Below are positions 9,829 through 16,831 of a stretch of 39,694 nucleotides of DNA, in pieces. Under the pieces are notes generated by a model. The model was not told where the DNA came from, made no database searches, and saw nothing but the letters and a program-made list of their open reading frames with translations. Made by a program: the position numbers and the translations under genes. Location: NCBI GenBank assembly GCA_904419145.1, contig CAJFQQ010000022.1:1-39694 (forward strand), written 5' to 3'. Source of the stretch: an uncultured Oscillospiraceae bacterium (GTDB lineage Bacteria; Bacillota; Clostridia; Oscillospirales; Oscillospiraceae). How positions within the stretch are numbered: position 1 is the stretch's first letter; every line of letters begins with the position of its first letter.

Positions 9829-10483
9829 GATGTTATTTCAGGAGACCTTTTCGCAACTGCACGCCTCCGACGGGGCAAAACAGGAGGTTTTACAGATGAC
9901 AGAGAACAGGAAACACAGCAGACGGCGCCTGGCGGGTGCGGCCCGGGTAGCGGGCATCGCCGCCGCGGCCATGATGGCCCTGGTGGTCACGGCGGGCGCT
10001 ATCAATGTGGCTACCGACGGGGCATTTTTGGAGGGGTTCACCATCCTGTGGGTGGGTGACAAGGAATTCGTAGCACAAAATGAGGCCGGAGATGAGGTCT
10101 ACATGGTGTCCGCCGATGACGGTATCGACTTTGTGACCGAGGAAGATGGCAGGCTGATGCTTCACGCCGACCGGGAAATTGACATCACGGACGCCCTGAC
10201 TGAGAACGGCAGCTACCACTACGAATATGAGGTAACGGTCTCCAGTGAGGACGGCAGAGAGGACACGGAGGTTTTCACCGTGGACGTTACCGGGAGCACG
10301 GAAGAATGGACGGCGACCCAGCGCAATGGGATCGGCGTGGCGGTGACCATTACCAGCGAAAACGGGGAGGTTTCGCGGGACATTCTGGTGGGCGCGGAGG
10401 CTATGGACGCGGAAGGAGCTGCCACAGACATGGAAAGCGGCGGAAAGAGCGCCAGTGTCGTGGAGTATCAGACCGCGGAGTAG
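9821..10483 (+). CDS. Single-pass membrane protein, likely anti-sigma factor
   Basis: A 220-residue protein with a short basic N-terminal domain, one membrane segment at about 42-62 (VAGIAAAAMMALVVTAGAI) and an acidic extracytoplasmic domain rich in Glu, Asp, Thr and Val. This layout and the 8-nt overlap with the ECF sigma gene are typical of an anti-sigma factor that holds its sigma at the membrane until a signal arrives. I see no zinc-binding HxxxCxxC motif, so it is not a ZAS-type anti-sigma. The role is inferred from context. Confidence 0.7.
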   Translation: MDRMLFQETFSQLHASDGAKQEVLQMTENRKHSRRRLAGAARVAGIAAAAMMALVVTAGAINVATDGAFLEGFTILWVGDKEFVAQNEAGDEVYMVSADDGIDFVTEEDGRLMLHADREIDITDALTENGSYHYEYEVTVSSEDGREDTEVFTVDVTGSTEEWTATQRNGIGVAVTITSENGEVSRDILVGAEAMDAEGAATDMESGGKSASVVEYQTAE

Positions 10484-10515
10484 CAGCCGGGACAGATCTA
10501 TCAGCAGACAAAAAG

Positions 10516-10550
10516 AAACAGACGGGGGCGAAAAACGCCTCCGTCTGTTT
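10516..10550. terminator. Bidirectional terminator between convergent genes
   Basis: A 15-bp stem (AAACAGACGGGGGCG / CGCCTCCGTCTGTTT, one G-T pair) with a five-A loop, followed by TCTTT. It sits between the anti-sigma gene and the converging yitT-like gene and can serve both. Confidence 0.8.
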
Positions 10551-10564
10551 TCTTTCGGAGAAGG

Positions 10565-11392
10565 TCAGGCAATCAGCTTGAAATTGCCGAGGGTCTCGTT
10601 GACATTGGAGACATAGGCAAAGGTGTCGGGGAAAGCGCGGAGGATGTTCTGGAACTGGACCACCTGATGACGGTTCACCACGCAGATCAGGAGGTAGTTG
10701 GGGGTCTTGGAAAACATGCCCTCCGCCTGGATCAGGGTGACCCCGTGGCGCAGCTCCTGCAGCAGCTTCGATGACAGCTCCTCCGGATGGCGGGTGATAA
10801 CCTCGAACTTCAGCGCGCTCTTGCCGCCCTTCAGAATACCGTCGCTGATGCGGGAGCTGAGGTAGCAGTAGAGCAGGCACAGGATCACCGGCTCAAACTG
10901 ATAGCCGTATACGAAAAAGGAGAGAATGGCCACCGAGGCGTTCAGAGTGAAAATCACCCACACCAGACTGACCTCCGGGTGCAGCTTATGGACCCAGGCC
11001 GCCACGATATCCGTGCCGCCGGTGGAGCCGTTGAGCCGGAGCACCAGACCATAGACCGCGCCGCTGACAACGCCCGCCGCGGCGGGGCCTAAGATGGTCG
11101 AGGAACCGCTGTCATAGGCGATGCCGCTGAGGTCCAGATGGCCGAGAATCAGGGTGGTGGCGGAAAAGACCAGCACAAACAGCAGGCTCTTTTTGGCAAA
11201 GTCCGCATTCAGTTTTTTCCAGGCCAGCAGGATCAGAGGAATGTTGATGATCAGAGAGAGATAGCCAATGCTGATATGGAACAAATACTGAATAATGGTG
11301 GCAAAACCATTGATGCCAGCAGGAGCAAAGGAATTGGGAAAGACAAACAGGGCATAGCTCAGCCCCATCACCAGAGCCAGCCCTGCTACCAT
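10565..11392 (-). CDS. YitT family membrane protein (DUF161/DUF2179)
   Basis: A membrane protein with five or six hydrophobic segments in the first 170 residues, including the family-typical GINGFATIIQYLF and GSTGGTDIVAAW segments. A cytoplasmic DUF2179 domain occupies about 190-275. The substrate of this family is not settled. The start is uncertain. The first canonical start (ATG, 11392) has no ribosome site and begins inside the first membrane segment. A strong AAAGGGGGG (11439-11447, minus) points instead to codon 11431-11429, which reads ATC. The frame is open in between and would add ITRPISNHWGSYC. Confidence 0.88.
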   Translation of the reverse strand: MVAGLALVMGLSYALFVFPNSFAPAGINGFATIIQYLFHISIGYLSLIINIPLILLAWKKLNADFAKKSLLFVLVFSATTLILGHLDLSGIAYDSGSSTILGPAAAGVVSGAVYGLVLRLNGSTGGTDIVAAWVHKLHPEVSLVWVIFTLNASVAILSFFVYGYQFEPVILCLLYCYLSSRISDGILKGGKSALKFEVITRHPEELSSKLLQELRHGVTLIQAEGMFSKTPNYLLICVVNRHQVVQFQNILRAFPDTFAYVSNVNETLGNFKLIA

Positions 11393-11461
11393 ACAATAAC
11401 TGCCCCAGTGATTGGATATTGGACGCGTGATAACGGGTCCCCCCTTTGTGTTGCTAGGCGC

Positions 11462-11490
11462 AGTATACCTGCTTTTTATGTAAAATACAA
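11462..11490 (-). promoter_or_regulatory. Promoter of the yitT-like gene
   Basis: On the minus strand, TTGTAT (11490-11485), a 17-bp spacer and TATACT (11467-11462). Transcription would start near 11455, only about 8 nt before the AAAGGGGGG ribosome site. This supports a protein start near 11431 rather than 11392. Confidence 0.7.
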
Positions 11491-11657
11491 GAGAAATTGC
11501 AAACTATTTTTTTCTTTGCAAGAATATTTTCATAGACTGCAAAATGAGGGGCAAATTCGAGGTTTGGACGGAATTCAGAGCAAAAAAAGCAAGTTGGTCT
11601 CTGTCCTTGCCCATGGCAATGAGGTGCGAAATGCAGGAGGGCGGGAGGGAAAGTGCC

Positions 11658-11686
11658 TTGACAAGCACGCTGTTCCGGTGTACCCT
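11658..11686 (+). promoter_or_regulatory. Promoter of the sdpR/sdpI-like pair
   Basis: Perfect TTGACA at 11658-11663, a 17-bp spacer and TACCCT at 11681-11686. An operator-like palindrome follows immediately. Confidence 0.75.
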
Positions 11687-11710
11687 TTATTTTGACAGAA
11701 GTCTAAATAA
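11687..11710. promoter_or_regulatory. Operator palindrome for the ArsR/SdpR-type repressor
   Basis: A 24-bp inverted repeat with arms TTATTTTGAC and GTCTAAATAA (9 of 10 pairs match) around AGAA, directly downstream of the -10 box. ArsR/SdpR repressors bind such dyads at their own promoter, so autorepression is the natural reading. Confidence 0.6.
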
Positions 11711-11721
11711 GGGGGATGGAT

Positions 11722-12000
11722 ATGGGATTTCAGGAGACCTTCAAGGCCCTCAGTGACCCCACCCGCCGGGAGATCCTCCACATCCTCCGGGATGGAGCCA
11801 AGACAGCCGGGGAGATCGCCTCCCGCTTTGACATGACCGGCGCGACGATTTCCCACCACCTATCGGTGCTGAAGGCGGCGGGGCTGGTCACCGACGACCG
11901 GCGAGGCAAGTGGATCTACTATGAAATGAATTTGTCCGTACTGGACGAGATCACCGGATGGCTGGCCGGACTGAAAGGGGAGACGGACCATGAAAAGTAG
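11722..12000 (+). CDS. ArsR/SdpR-type transcriptional repressor
   Basis: A 92-residue winged-helix protein. The pattern FKALSDPTRREILHILRDG followed by the recognition helix TGATISHHLSVLKAAGLV is diagnostic of the ArsR/SdpR group. No metal-binding CxC motif is present, which favours an SdpR-like role over metal sensing. I prefer ATG 11722, spaced 6 nt from GGGGG, over ATG 11716, which abuts it. It overlaps the SdpI-like gene by 11 nt. In Bacillus subtilis SdpR represses the sdpRI operon until SdpI captures it at the membrane. That mechanism is known there and only inferred here. Confidence 0.88.
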   Translation: MGFQETFKALSDPTRREILHILRDGAKTAGEIASRFDMTGATISHHLSVLKAAGLVTDDRRGKWIYYEMNLSVLDEITGWLAGLKGETDHEK

Positions 12001-12643
12001 GAAAAACATTGCGCTGCTCTGGGGCTTTTCTGTGATTCCAGTAATCATATTGTCAATCGTCTATACAAAACTGCCGGCGCAGGTGCCTACCAGCTTTGGC
12101 TTTGACGGCGCAGTCAACGCCTACGGCCCCCGCTCCACCCTGTGGATACTGGCGCTCCTGGAGCCGCTGATCGCGCTGATGCTTCAATTCCTACCGCGGA
12201 TCGATCCCAAGCGGCGCAGCTATGCCAAGTTTCAGCGCTACTATGAACAGCTCGCCATTTTCCTCCAGCTGTTCCTGCTGGTGGTATTCAGCCTGATGGT
12301 GACGGAGACCCTCCACCCCGGCACGGTATCCATCGGGCGGACGGTGACAGCCATGGTGGGCGCTCTGCTGATCGTAATGGGCAACATGATGGGCAAGATC
12401 AAGCCCAATTACTTTGTAGGCATCCGCACCCCCTGGACCCTGGCGGACCCGGATGTGTGGATGCGGACCCACTCCCTGGGCGGCAAGCTGTGGTTTTCCC
12501 TGGGGGTCCTGCTGCTGCCGTGCAGCCTGCTTCTGCCGGAGCGGGTATTCTTTGTGCTGCTGATGGCGGGGCTCCTGGGCTCCACAGCGCTGCTGTTTGT
12601 CCTCAGCTGTCTGTGGTACCGCCGGCGGGAGAGCGCCGAATAA
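11990..12643 (+). CDS. SdpI/YhfL family membrane protein
   Basis: A 217-residue integral membrane protein with about six membrane segments. The first part matches DUF1648 (KLPAQVPTSFGFDGAVNAYG), and the SdpI signature VWMRTHSLGGKLW lies near 163-175. SdpI of B. subtilis gives immunity to the SdpC toxin and relays its presence to SdpR. No sdpA, sdpB or sdpC is visible here, so it may be an orphan immunity or sensor protein. It overlaps the upstream repressor gene by 11 nt. Confidence 0.85.
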   Translation: MKSRKNIALLWGFSVIPVIILSIVYTKLPAQVPTSFGFDGAVNAYGPRSTLWILALLEPLIALMLQFLPRIDPKRRSYAKFQRYYEQLAIFLQLFLLVVFSLMVTETLHPGTVSIGRTVTAMVGALLIVMGNMMGKIKPNYFVGIRTPWTLADPDVWMRTHSLGGKLWFSLGVLLLPCSLLLPERVFFVLLMAGLLGSTALLFVLSCLWYRRRESAE

Positions 12644-12648
12644 ACAAA

Positions 12649-12674
12649 CGGGGCCCTCGGGGCCCCGCTTTTTT
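12649..12674 (+). terminator. Terminator after the sdpI-like gene
   Basis: A perfect 8-bp stem CGGGGCCC / GGGCCCCG with a TCG loop, then C and six T residues. Confidence 0.9.
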
Positions 12675-12705
12675 ACGTAAAAGTGTGAATTTTTTGATTG
12701 AGGTG

Positions 12706-12734
12706 TTTACTTTCACGGGGTGAAGTGTTAAAAT
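12706..12734 (+). promoter_or_regulatory. Promoter of the yerC-methyltransferase pair, with dyad in the spacer
   Basis: TTTACT at 12706-12711, a 17-bp spacer and TAAAAT at 12729-12734. The spacer contains TTCAC-GGG-GTGAA, an inverted repeat that could be an operator. A related AAGTGTGAA sits just upstream at 12681-12689. Confidence 0.65.
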
Positions 12735-12764
12735 ACAGATACTATCGCATGGAGGAGTTGGCAC

Positions 12765-13070
12765 ATGTCACGAATCACCAAAAAGGAAAAGAGCGACGGC
12801 CTGTATAAGGCGCTGTTGACGCTGAAGACGGAGGACGAGTTCTATCGGTTTTTCCAGGATCTGTGCACCATCACCGAGCTGCGGAGCATGGAGCAGCGCT
12901 TTGAGGTGGCCTGCCTGTTGAACCAAGGGATGATCTATAACGATATCCTGGAGAAAACCGGGGCCTCCAGCGCCACTATCAGCCGGGTAAACCGCTCCCT
13001 GAGCTTTGGCAGCGGCGGCTACCAGATCTACTTTGACCGGGCCAAGGAGCTGGCGGAGCAGGACAAATGA
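12765..13070 (+). CDS. YerC/YecD-type TrpR-related DNA-binding protein
   Basis: A 101-residue all-helical protein of the TrpR-like YerC family. It has the characteristic FFQDLCTITELRSMEQRFEV core, the recognition region TGASSATISRVNRSL and a C-terminal GGYQIYFDR. The ligand of this family is unknown. GGAGGAG precedes the ATG by 8 nt. Its stop overlaps the next start (ATGA). The dyad in its promoter suggests autoregulation, which is inference. Confidence 0.88.
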   Translation: MSRITKKEKSDGLYKALLTLKTEDEFYRFFQDLCTITELRSMEQRFEVACLLNQGMIYNDILEKTGASSATISRVNRSLSFGSGGYQIYFDRAKELAEQDK

Positions 13071-13819
13071 GCAGCTATGAGACGCTGGCCGGCTGCTATG
13101 ACGAGCTGACGGAGGATGTGGCTTATACAAAGCGGGCAGATTTTATTGAAAAGCTGATGGGCCGCAGCAAGGTGCCGGTCAGGACGGTGCTGGACCTGGC
13201 CTGCGGCACCGGCACCATGACCGCCATCTTTACCCGCCGGGGCTATGAGCTGATCGCGGTGGATGGCAGCGAGGATATGCTGGCTGTGGCTCGGGAAAAG
13301 GCCGCTGGGCTTCCCGGGGAGCCGCCGGTCTTTATCCATCAGGACATGCCGAAGCTGGACCTGTACGGCACGGTGGAGGCCGCGATCTGCTGCCTGGACA
13401 GCCTGAACTATCTCACCAGTCCCCGGGACCTCCGGCGGACGCTGGGGCGTCTGCGGCTGTTTATCCAGCCCGGCGGGGTGCTGATCTTTGATATCAACAC
13501 CCCTTACAAGCTCCAGGGGCTGGACGGGCAGGTCTTTCTGGATGAGCGGGAGGACGTATACTGCGTCTGGAGGACGGAGTTCGAGAAGCGCAGCCGGATC
13601 TGCACCTACTACATGGACCTGTTCACCAGAGAGCAGGGGGATACCTGGCGCCGCAGCTTTGAATACCACCGGCAGCGGGCCTATGAGGTGGAGGAGCTGA
13701 AGGGCTATCTGCAGGAGGCGGGGTTCACCAACATCCGCACCTTTGGAGACTGCCGCATGGGAGCGCCCCGGGAGAGGGAGGAGCGGATCTATTTCTGCGC
13801 CAACCGGGGGAAGGACTGA
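13067..13819 (+). CDS. Class I SAM-dependent methyltransferase
   Basis: A 250-residue Rossmann-fold methyltransferase. The SAM-binding motif I is V41-L-D-L-A-C-G-T-G, the acidic residue closing beta-2 lies in LIAVDGSEDML, and the post-motif segment CCLDSLNYL follows. The substrate cannot be told from sequence; relatives include small-molecule methyltransferases. It is translationally coupled to yerC. Its 3' end overlaps the oppositely oriented small gene by about 31 bp. Confidence 0.88.
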   Translation: MSSYETLAGCYDELTEDVAYTKRADFIEKLMGRSKVPVRTVLDLACGTGTMTAIFTRRGYELIAVDGSEDMLAVAREKAAGLPGEPPVFIHQDMPKLDLYGTVEAAICCLDSLNYLTSPRDLRRTLGRLRLFIQPGGVLIFDINTPYKLQGLDGQVFLDEREDVYCVWRTEFEKRSRICTYYMDLFTREQGDTWRRSFEYHRQRAYEVEELKGYLQEAGFTNIRTFGDCRMGAPREREERIYFCANRGKD

Positions 13820-14073
13820 AGGCCGCAGGATAATATGAGGCCGCAGTCCAGCCCCGCCAGGAACATCGCCTCCAGCTCCGCATCCTGGGTGCGGCTGACG
13901 GCCAGCTGAAAGGACTCCAGGTCCGCCAGCAGGGAAGGGGACAGACGCTTTTGCAGATGTTCCTCCCATTGTGCCTGTGCTTCGCGGCGCTGGTAGTAGT
14001 CGGTTTGCCGGTAGTAGGGGAGTATGGCGGACTCTACAATGGAATCATAGAGGATACGGTGGATGGGGTGCAT
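13789..14073 (-). CDS. Small DUF6809-like protein of unknown function
   Basis: A 94-residue, mainly helical, soluble protein. It starts with MHPIHRILYDSIVESAILP and has a low-complexity-free Glu/Gln-rich middle and a C-terminal FLAGLDCGLIL segment. The pattern resembles the short DUF6809 proteins common in Clostridia, an assignment made from memory of that family. I chose ATG 14073, 8 nt after AAGGAGG; a 14-residue longer frame lacks a ribosome site. It runs tail-to-tail into the methyltransferase gene. Confidence 0.65.
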   Translation of the reverse strand: MHPIHRILYDSIVESAILPYYRQTDYYQRREAQAQWEEHLQKRLSPSLLADLESFQLAVSRTQDAELEAMFLAGLDCGLILSCGLQSFPRLAQK

Positions 14074-14157
14074 GGAAGCGGCCTCCTTCTGTCGTAGGAT
14101 GATTTTATTATGCACCTAATCGGATGAATGTAAACACCCATTTGGGTGATTATTGTT

Positions 14158-14373
14158 ATGATTCGATATAAAGTCGATATTTTGAATGAATTGAAAAAAG
14201 CGGGATATACCAGTTATCGCTTACGTCAAGAAAGACTGATCTCAGAAAGCACTTTGCAGCGGTTGCGGCAGGGCGGAACTGGGATTCGTCTGGACAGCTT
14301 GGACGCAATTTGCAGGCTTCTGGATTGCCAACCAGGGGATCTGATCGAATGGGTCCCGGAGGACGAGGAATAA
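14158..14373 (+). CDS. Small XRE/Cro-type helix-turn-helix protein
   Basis: A 71-residue DNA-binding protein that is essentially one Cro/C1 helix-turn-helix. It has SYRLRQERLISESTLQRLRQ followed by LDSLDAICRLLDCQPGDLIEW, the pattern of the YozG/HTH_26 group. It is divergent from the DUF6809-like gene. The ribosome site (GGGTG) is weak; a GTG 12 nt upstream is an alternative start. The target is unknown. Confidence 0.75.
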   Translation: MIRYKVDILNELKKAGYTSYRLRQERLISESTLQRLRQGGTGIRLDSLDAICRLLDCQPGDLIEWVPEDEE

Positions 14374-15100
14374 GCCGGGGCTGGAGCTGGGCAGCTTTGC
14401 CAGGAATGGGAGGCCCAGGGCCCTCCAGGGGATTCCGCCCCCACCTGGTCTTTCTGACAGTGCCTGCCTGGGGAGGTTTCGCGCCCCCGGGCGCGAGGCC
14501 CTTTTGGCGCGGCCCAAAAGGGCCGAAAAGGCCGCTTAGGGGCTGCGGCCCCTAAGGACCCCATTGATGTACAATGAGGTGCCCACTTCTCTTTCCGGCG
14601 CGAGGGTATCGTCTTGCTGCTGCGCCCCTTTCCGGGCCTTAGGCCCTGCCTGGGGTGGGTATCCAAGCCGCTTCTCCCTTGATACCGCGCCTAGTGCGGT
14701 GGGCAACGGGAGCTGGGGCCTTTCCAGCAAATCCTCGCCGCACCCCAAGGGTACTTCCTCGGCCCTTCGGGCCTCACAGCGCACCATGGACAGCAAGAGA
14801 AAAAGAGAGGCAACTGCCATCTTGTCTTAGCGGCCACTATACAACAGGCCGGCAGGCGGACTTGGGAGAGTGCCAGGGTCCGTAGATGATCCCGCTGCCG
14901 ATTGGCGGGTTATGTAGCCCCCTCCACGACCCTGATCCTAAAATCCGGGGTTCTTAGGGGTGGAACCCCTAAGCTGATTTTTGCCTACTTTTGTTCAGTG
15001 ACAAAAGTAGGCCCCCGGAGGGTGGGCACCCTCCTCCACCAGCCCTGGTTGAAGAACCGCCTGAGCCCGGAGACATGGCCTCTGACGGTGGGGAACCATT
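14374..15100. other. Hairpin-rich non-coding block
   Basis: About 730 bp with no credible gene; the frames present have no ribosome sites and no recognisable motifs. It contains many perfect inverted repeats. The clearest are CGCGCCC/GGGCGCG (14480-14495), GGCCCTTTTGG/CCAAAAGGGCC (14497-14524), CTTAGGGGC/GCCCCTAAG (14535-14556), CTTAGGGGT/ACCCCTAAG (14953-14973), GCCTACTTTTG/CAAAAGTAGGC (14983-15012) and GGAGGGTG/CACCCTCC (15017-15034). The CTTAGGGG stem occurs twice. This could be a dispersed repeat element or a structured RNA; I recognise neither. Confidence 0.55.
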
Positions 15101-15138
15101 ATGCAATATCATTTCAGAGAAAAAGGAAGGATTTTTCC

Positions 15139-16032
15139 ATGGATCAACTTGTTCGCGCAATCACCACCGACGGCATGGTACAGGCTGTGGCGATTACCAG
15201 CCGGGATCTCACCGAGCGTGCCCGTCAGATCCACACGACCCTGCCGGTGGCCACAGCAGCCCTGGGGAGGGCCCTGGCGGCGGCTTCCATGATGGGAAAT
15301 GCCCTGAAGGACAGCGGGGCTAGCCTGACGCTCCAGATCAAGGGAGACGGCCCTCTGGGCACCGTGCTGGTCGTTTCCGACAACCAGGGGAATGTCCGGG
15401 GCTATGTGCAGCAGCCCCATGTGAATCTGCCGCTGCGTCCGGACGGAAAGTTGGATGTGGGCAGCGCTGTGGGCCATGCGGGTACGCTGACGGTAATCAA
15501 GGATCTCAATATGAAGGAGCCCTATGTGGGCAGCGTGGCGCTGCTGGGGGGCGAGATCGCGGAGGATCTGGCGGCTTATTTTGTGGAGAGCGAGCAGATC
15601 CCTACAGCCTGCGCCCTGGGGGTCCTGGTGGACCGGGATCAGAGCGTGAAGGCGGCCGGAGGATACATCATCCAGCTGCTGCCGGGCGCTGGCGAGGATG
15701 TCATTACCAAGGTAGAGGGCGGTGTTCTGGCCGCCGGGCCCGTGACCAATCTGCTGGCGGCAAATGACGATCCGGAGGCACTGCTGCGCCGGGTGCTGTC
15801 GGATTTTGAGGTGGAGGTCCTGGAGACCAGCCCGGTGGAGTATCGGTGCTACTGCAGCCGGAAGCGGGTGGAACGTGCGCTCCTGAGTTTGGGGGCGGCG
15901 GAGCTGGAAAAGATCATAGCGGAGCAGGGGGGCTGTGAACTAACCTGCCAATTTTGTGATACAATTCATGCTTTTTCCCGGGAAGAACTGCAGGATTTGG
16001 TGAGTCAAATCAGGGGTTCAGAAAAAAAGTAA
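15139..16032 (+). CDS. hslO: Hsp33 redox-regulated chaperonin HslO
   Basis: A cytoplasmic holdase that switches on under oxidative stress when its zinc-bound cysteines form disulfides. The 297 residues include the N-terminal core with TTDGMVQAVAITSRDLTERA and GDGPLGTVLVVSD. The zinc centre has the family pattern CxC then CxxC: C237-Y-C239 and C270-Q-F-C273. I chose ATG 15139 after AAGGAAGG. A frame open further upstream (to 14902) runs through the hairpin-rich block and lacks Hsp33 sequence. A consensus tRNA promoter follows 19 bp after the stop. Confidence 0.96.
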   Translation: MDQLVRAITTDGMVQAVAITSRDLTERARQIHTTLPVATAALGRALAAASMMGNALKDSGASLTLQIKGDGPLGTVLVVSDNQGNVRGYVQQPHVNLPLRPDGKLDVGSAVGHAGTLTVIKDLNMKEPYVGSVALLGGEIAEDLAAYFVESEQIPTACALGVLVDRDQSVKAAGGYIIQLLPGAGEDVITKVEGGVLAAGPVTNLLAANDDPEALLRRVLSDFEVEVLETSPVEYRCYCSRKRVERALLSLGAAELEKIIAEQGGCELTCQFCDTIHAFSREELQDLVSQIRGSEKK

Positions 16033-16050
16033 AAAAATTGAAAAAAACTG

Positions 16051-16079
16051 TTGACAATCGGGAAGTGTTTTAGTATAAT
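16051..16079 (+). promoter_or_regulatory. Consensus promoter of the tRNA cluster
   Basis: Perfect TTGACA (16051-16056), a 17-bp spacer and perfect TATAAT (16074-16079), about 35 bp before the first tRNA. This is the strongest promoter match in the window, as expected for stable RNA. Confidence 0.93.
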
Positions 16080-16113
16080 AACCCTTGCCGTTCGGGAAAA
16101 CTGGTAAGGACTT

Positions 16114-16190
16114 GGGAGCATAGCTCAGCTGGTTAGAGCACCTGCCTTACAAGCAGGGGGTCACTGGTTCGAGTCCAGTTGTTCCCACCA
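16114..16190 (+). tRNA. tRNA-Val (anticodon TAC)
   Basis: A full cloverleaf with acceptor GGGAGCA/TGTTCCC, anticodon loop CTTACAA (anticodon at 16148-16150), T-arm GGTTCGAGTCC and an encoded CCA. First of five tRNAs. Confidence 0.97.
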
Positions 16191-16224
16191 CTTCCCTGTT
16201 GGGAGCGGTAAATGGATACAGTAT

Positions 16225-16301
16225 GGCCCAGTAGTTCAGTTGGTTAGAACGCTAGCCTGTCACGCTAGAGGTCGACGGTTCGAGCCCGTTCTGGGTCGCC
16301 A
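16225..16301 (+). tRNA. tRNA-Asp (anticodon GTC)
   Basis: Acceptor GGCCCAG/CTGGGTC with one G-U pair, anticodon stem CTAGC/GCTAG around CTGTCAC, discriminator G and encoded CCA. Confidence 0.97.
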
Positions 16302-16305
16302 TAAC

Positions 16306-16333
16306 GACCCATGAGGCGTAAGTCTCATGGGTC
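16306..16333 (+). other. Spacer hairpin between tRNA-Asp and tRNA-Phe
   Basis: A perfect 10-bp stem GACCCATGAG / CTCATGGGTC with an 8-nt loop and no U-tract. It is more likely a processing or folding spacer than a terminator. Confidence 0.55.
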
Positions 16334-16340
16334 ACTGTAT

Positions 16341-16416
<76 letters not shown>

Positions 16417-16418
16417 AT

Positions 16419-16443
16419 ACAGTCCAATTATCCGTTGGACTGT
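16419..16443 (+). other. Spacer hairpin between tRNA-Phe and tRNA-Gly
   Basis: A perfect 9-bp stem ACAGTCCAA / TTGGACTGT with a 7-nt loop and no U-tract. It has the same layout as the spacer before tRNA-Phe but a different sequence. Confidence 0.55.
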
Positions 16444-16448
16444 CATAT

Positions 16449-16524
16449 GCGGGCGTAGCTCATCTGGTAGAGCGCCACCTTGCCAAGGTGGAGGTAGCGG
16501 GTTCGAGCCCCGTCGCCCGCTCCA
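16449..16524 (+). tRNA. tRNA-Gly (anticodon GCC)
   Basis: Acceptor GCGGGCG/CGCCCGC, anticodon stem CCACC/GGTGG around TTGCCAA, T-arm GGTTCGAGCCC and encoded CCA. Confidence 0.97.
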
Positions 16525-16529
16525 CCTGT

Positions 16530-16566
16530 CACATGGAATAATTGAATATTCCATGTGGCATTTTTT
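16530..16566 (+). terminator. Terminator after tRNA-Gly
   Basis: A perfect 11-bp stem CACATGGAATA / TATTCCATGTG, then GCA and six T residues. tRNA-Cys downstream may therefore use its own promoter; a TATACT at 16579-16584 with a poor GTGGCA 18 bp upstream is a candidate. Confidence 0.85.
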
Positions 16567-16614
16567 ATATCTATGTGTTATACTGTGAAGAGAACAGCAT
16601 AACATATAGTACAC

Positions 16615-16689
16615 GGCGACATAGCCAAGTGGTAAGGCATGGGTCTGCAAAACCCTGATTCCCCGGTTCAAATCCGGGTGTCGCCTCCA
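16615..16689 (+). tRNA. tRNA-Cys (anticodon GCA)
   Basis: Acceptor GGCGACA/TGTCGCC, short D-arm, anticodon loop CTGCAAA between GGGT and ACCC, T-arm GGTTCAAATCC, encoded CCA. Confidence 0.96.
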
Positions 16690-16692
16690 GAC

Positions 16693-16730
16693 AAAAATCC
16701 CTGGAACCAAAAAGGTTCCAGGGATTTTTT
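16693..16730 (+). terminator. Terminator after tRNA-Cys
   Basis: A perfect 16-bp stem AAAAATCCCTGGAACC / GGTTCCAGGGATTTTT with a five-A loop and a run of T. It can also act on the opposite strand. Confidence 0.92.
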
Positions 16731-16787
16731 GCATATTCCAGCCCGTAGGCGATGACGATGGGGCCATAGCCCTCCGCATTGTGCGCA

Positions 16788-16812
16788 GCCCGGCAGACAC
16801 TTACTGCCGGGC
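16788..16812. other. GC-rich inverted repeat after the URO-D-like gene
   Basis: GCCCGGCAG / CTGCCGGGC, a perfect 9-bp stem with a 7-nt loop, 20 bp beyond the stop of the minus-strand gene. No U-tract follows on either strand, so it would be a weak terminator at best. Confidence 0.4.
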
Positions 16813-16831
16813 CTGCGGTGTTTGGTAAAAA

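Noticed and set aside
14536..14885. Short frames on both strands within the hairpin-rich block
   Set aside because: All overlap perfect inverted repeats, have no ribosome sites and look compositionally random.
14902..15138. N-terminal extension of HslO by 79 residues
   Set aside because: It runs through the hairpin block, lacks a ribosome site and has no Hsp33 similarity, while ATG 15139 has both.
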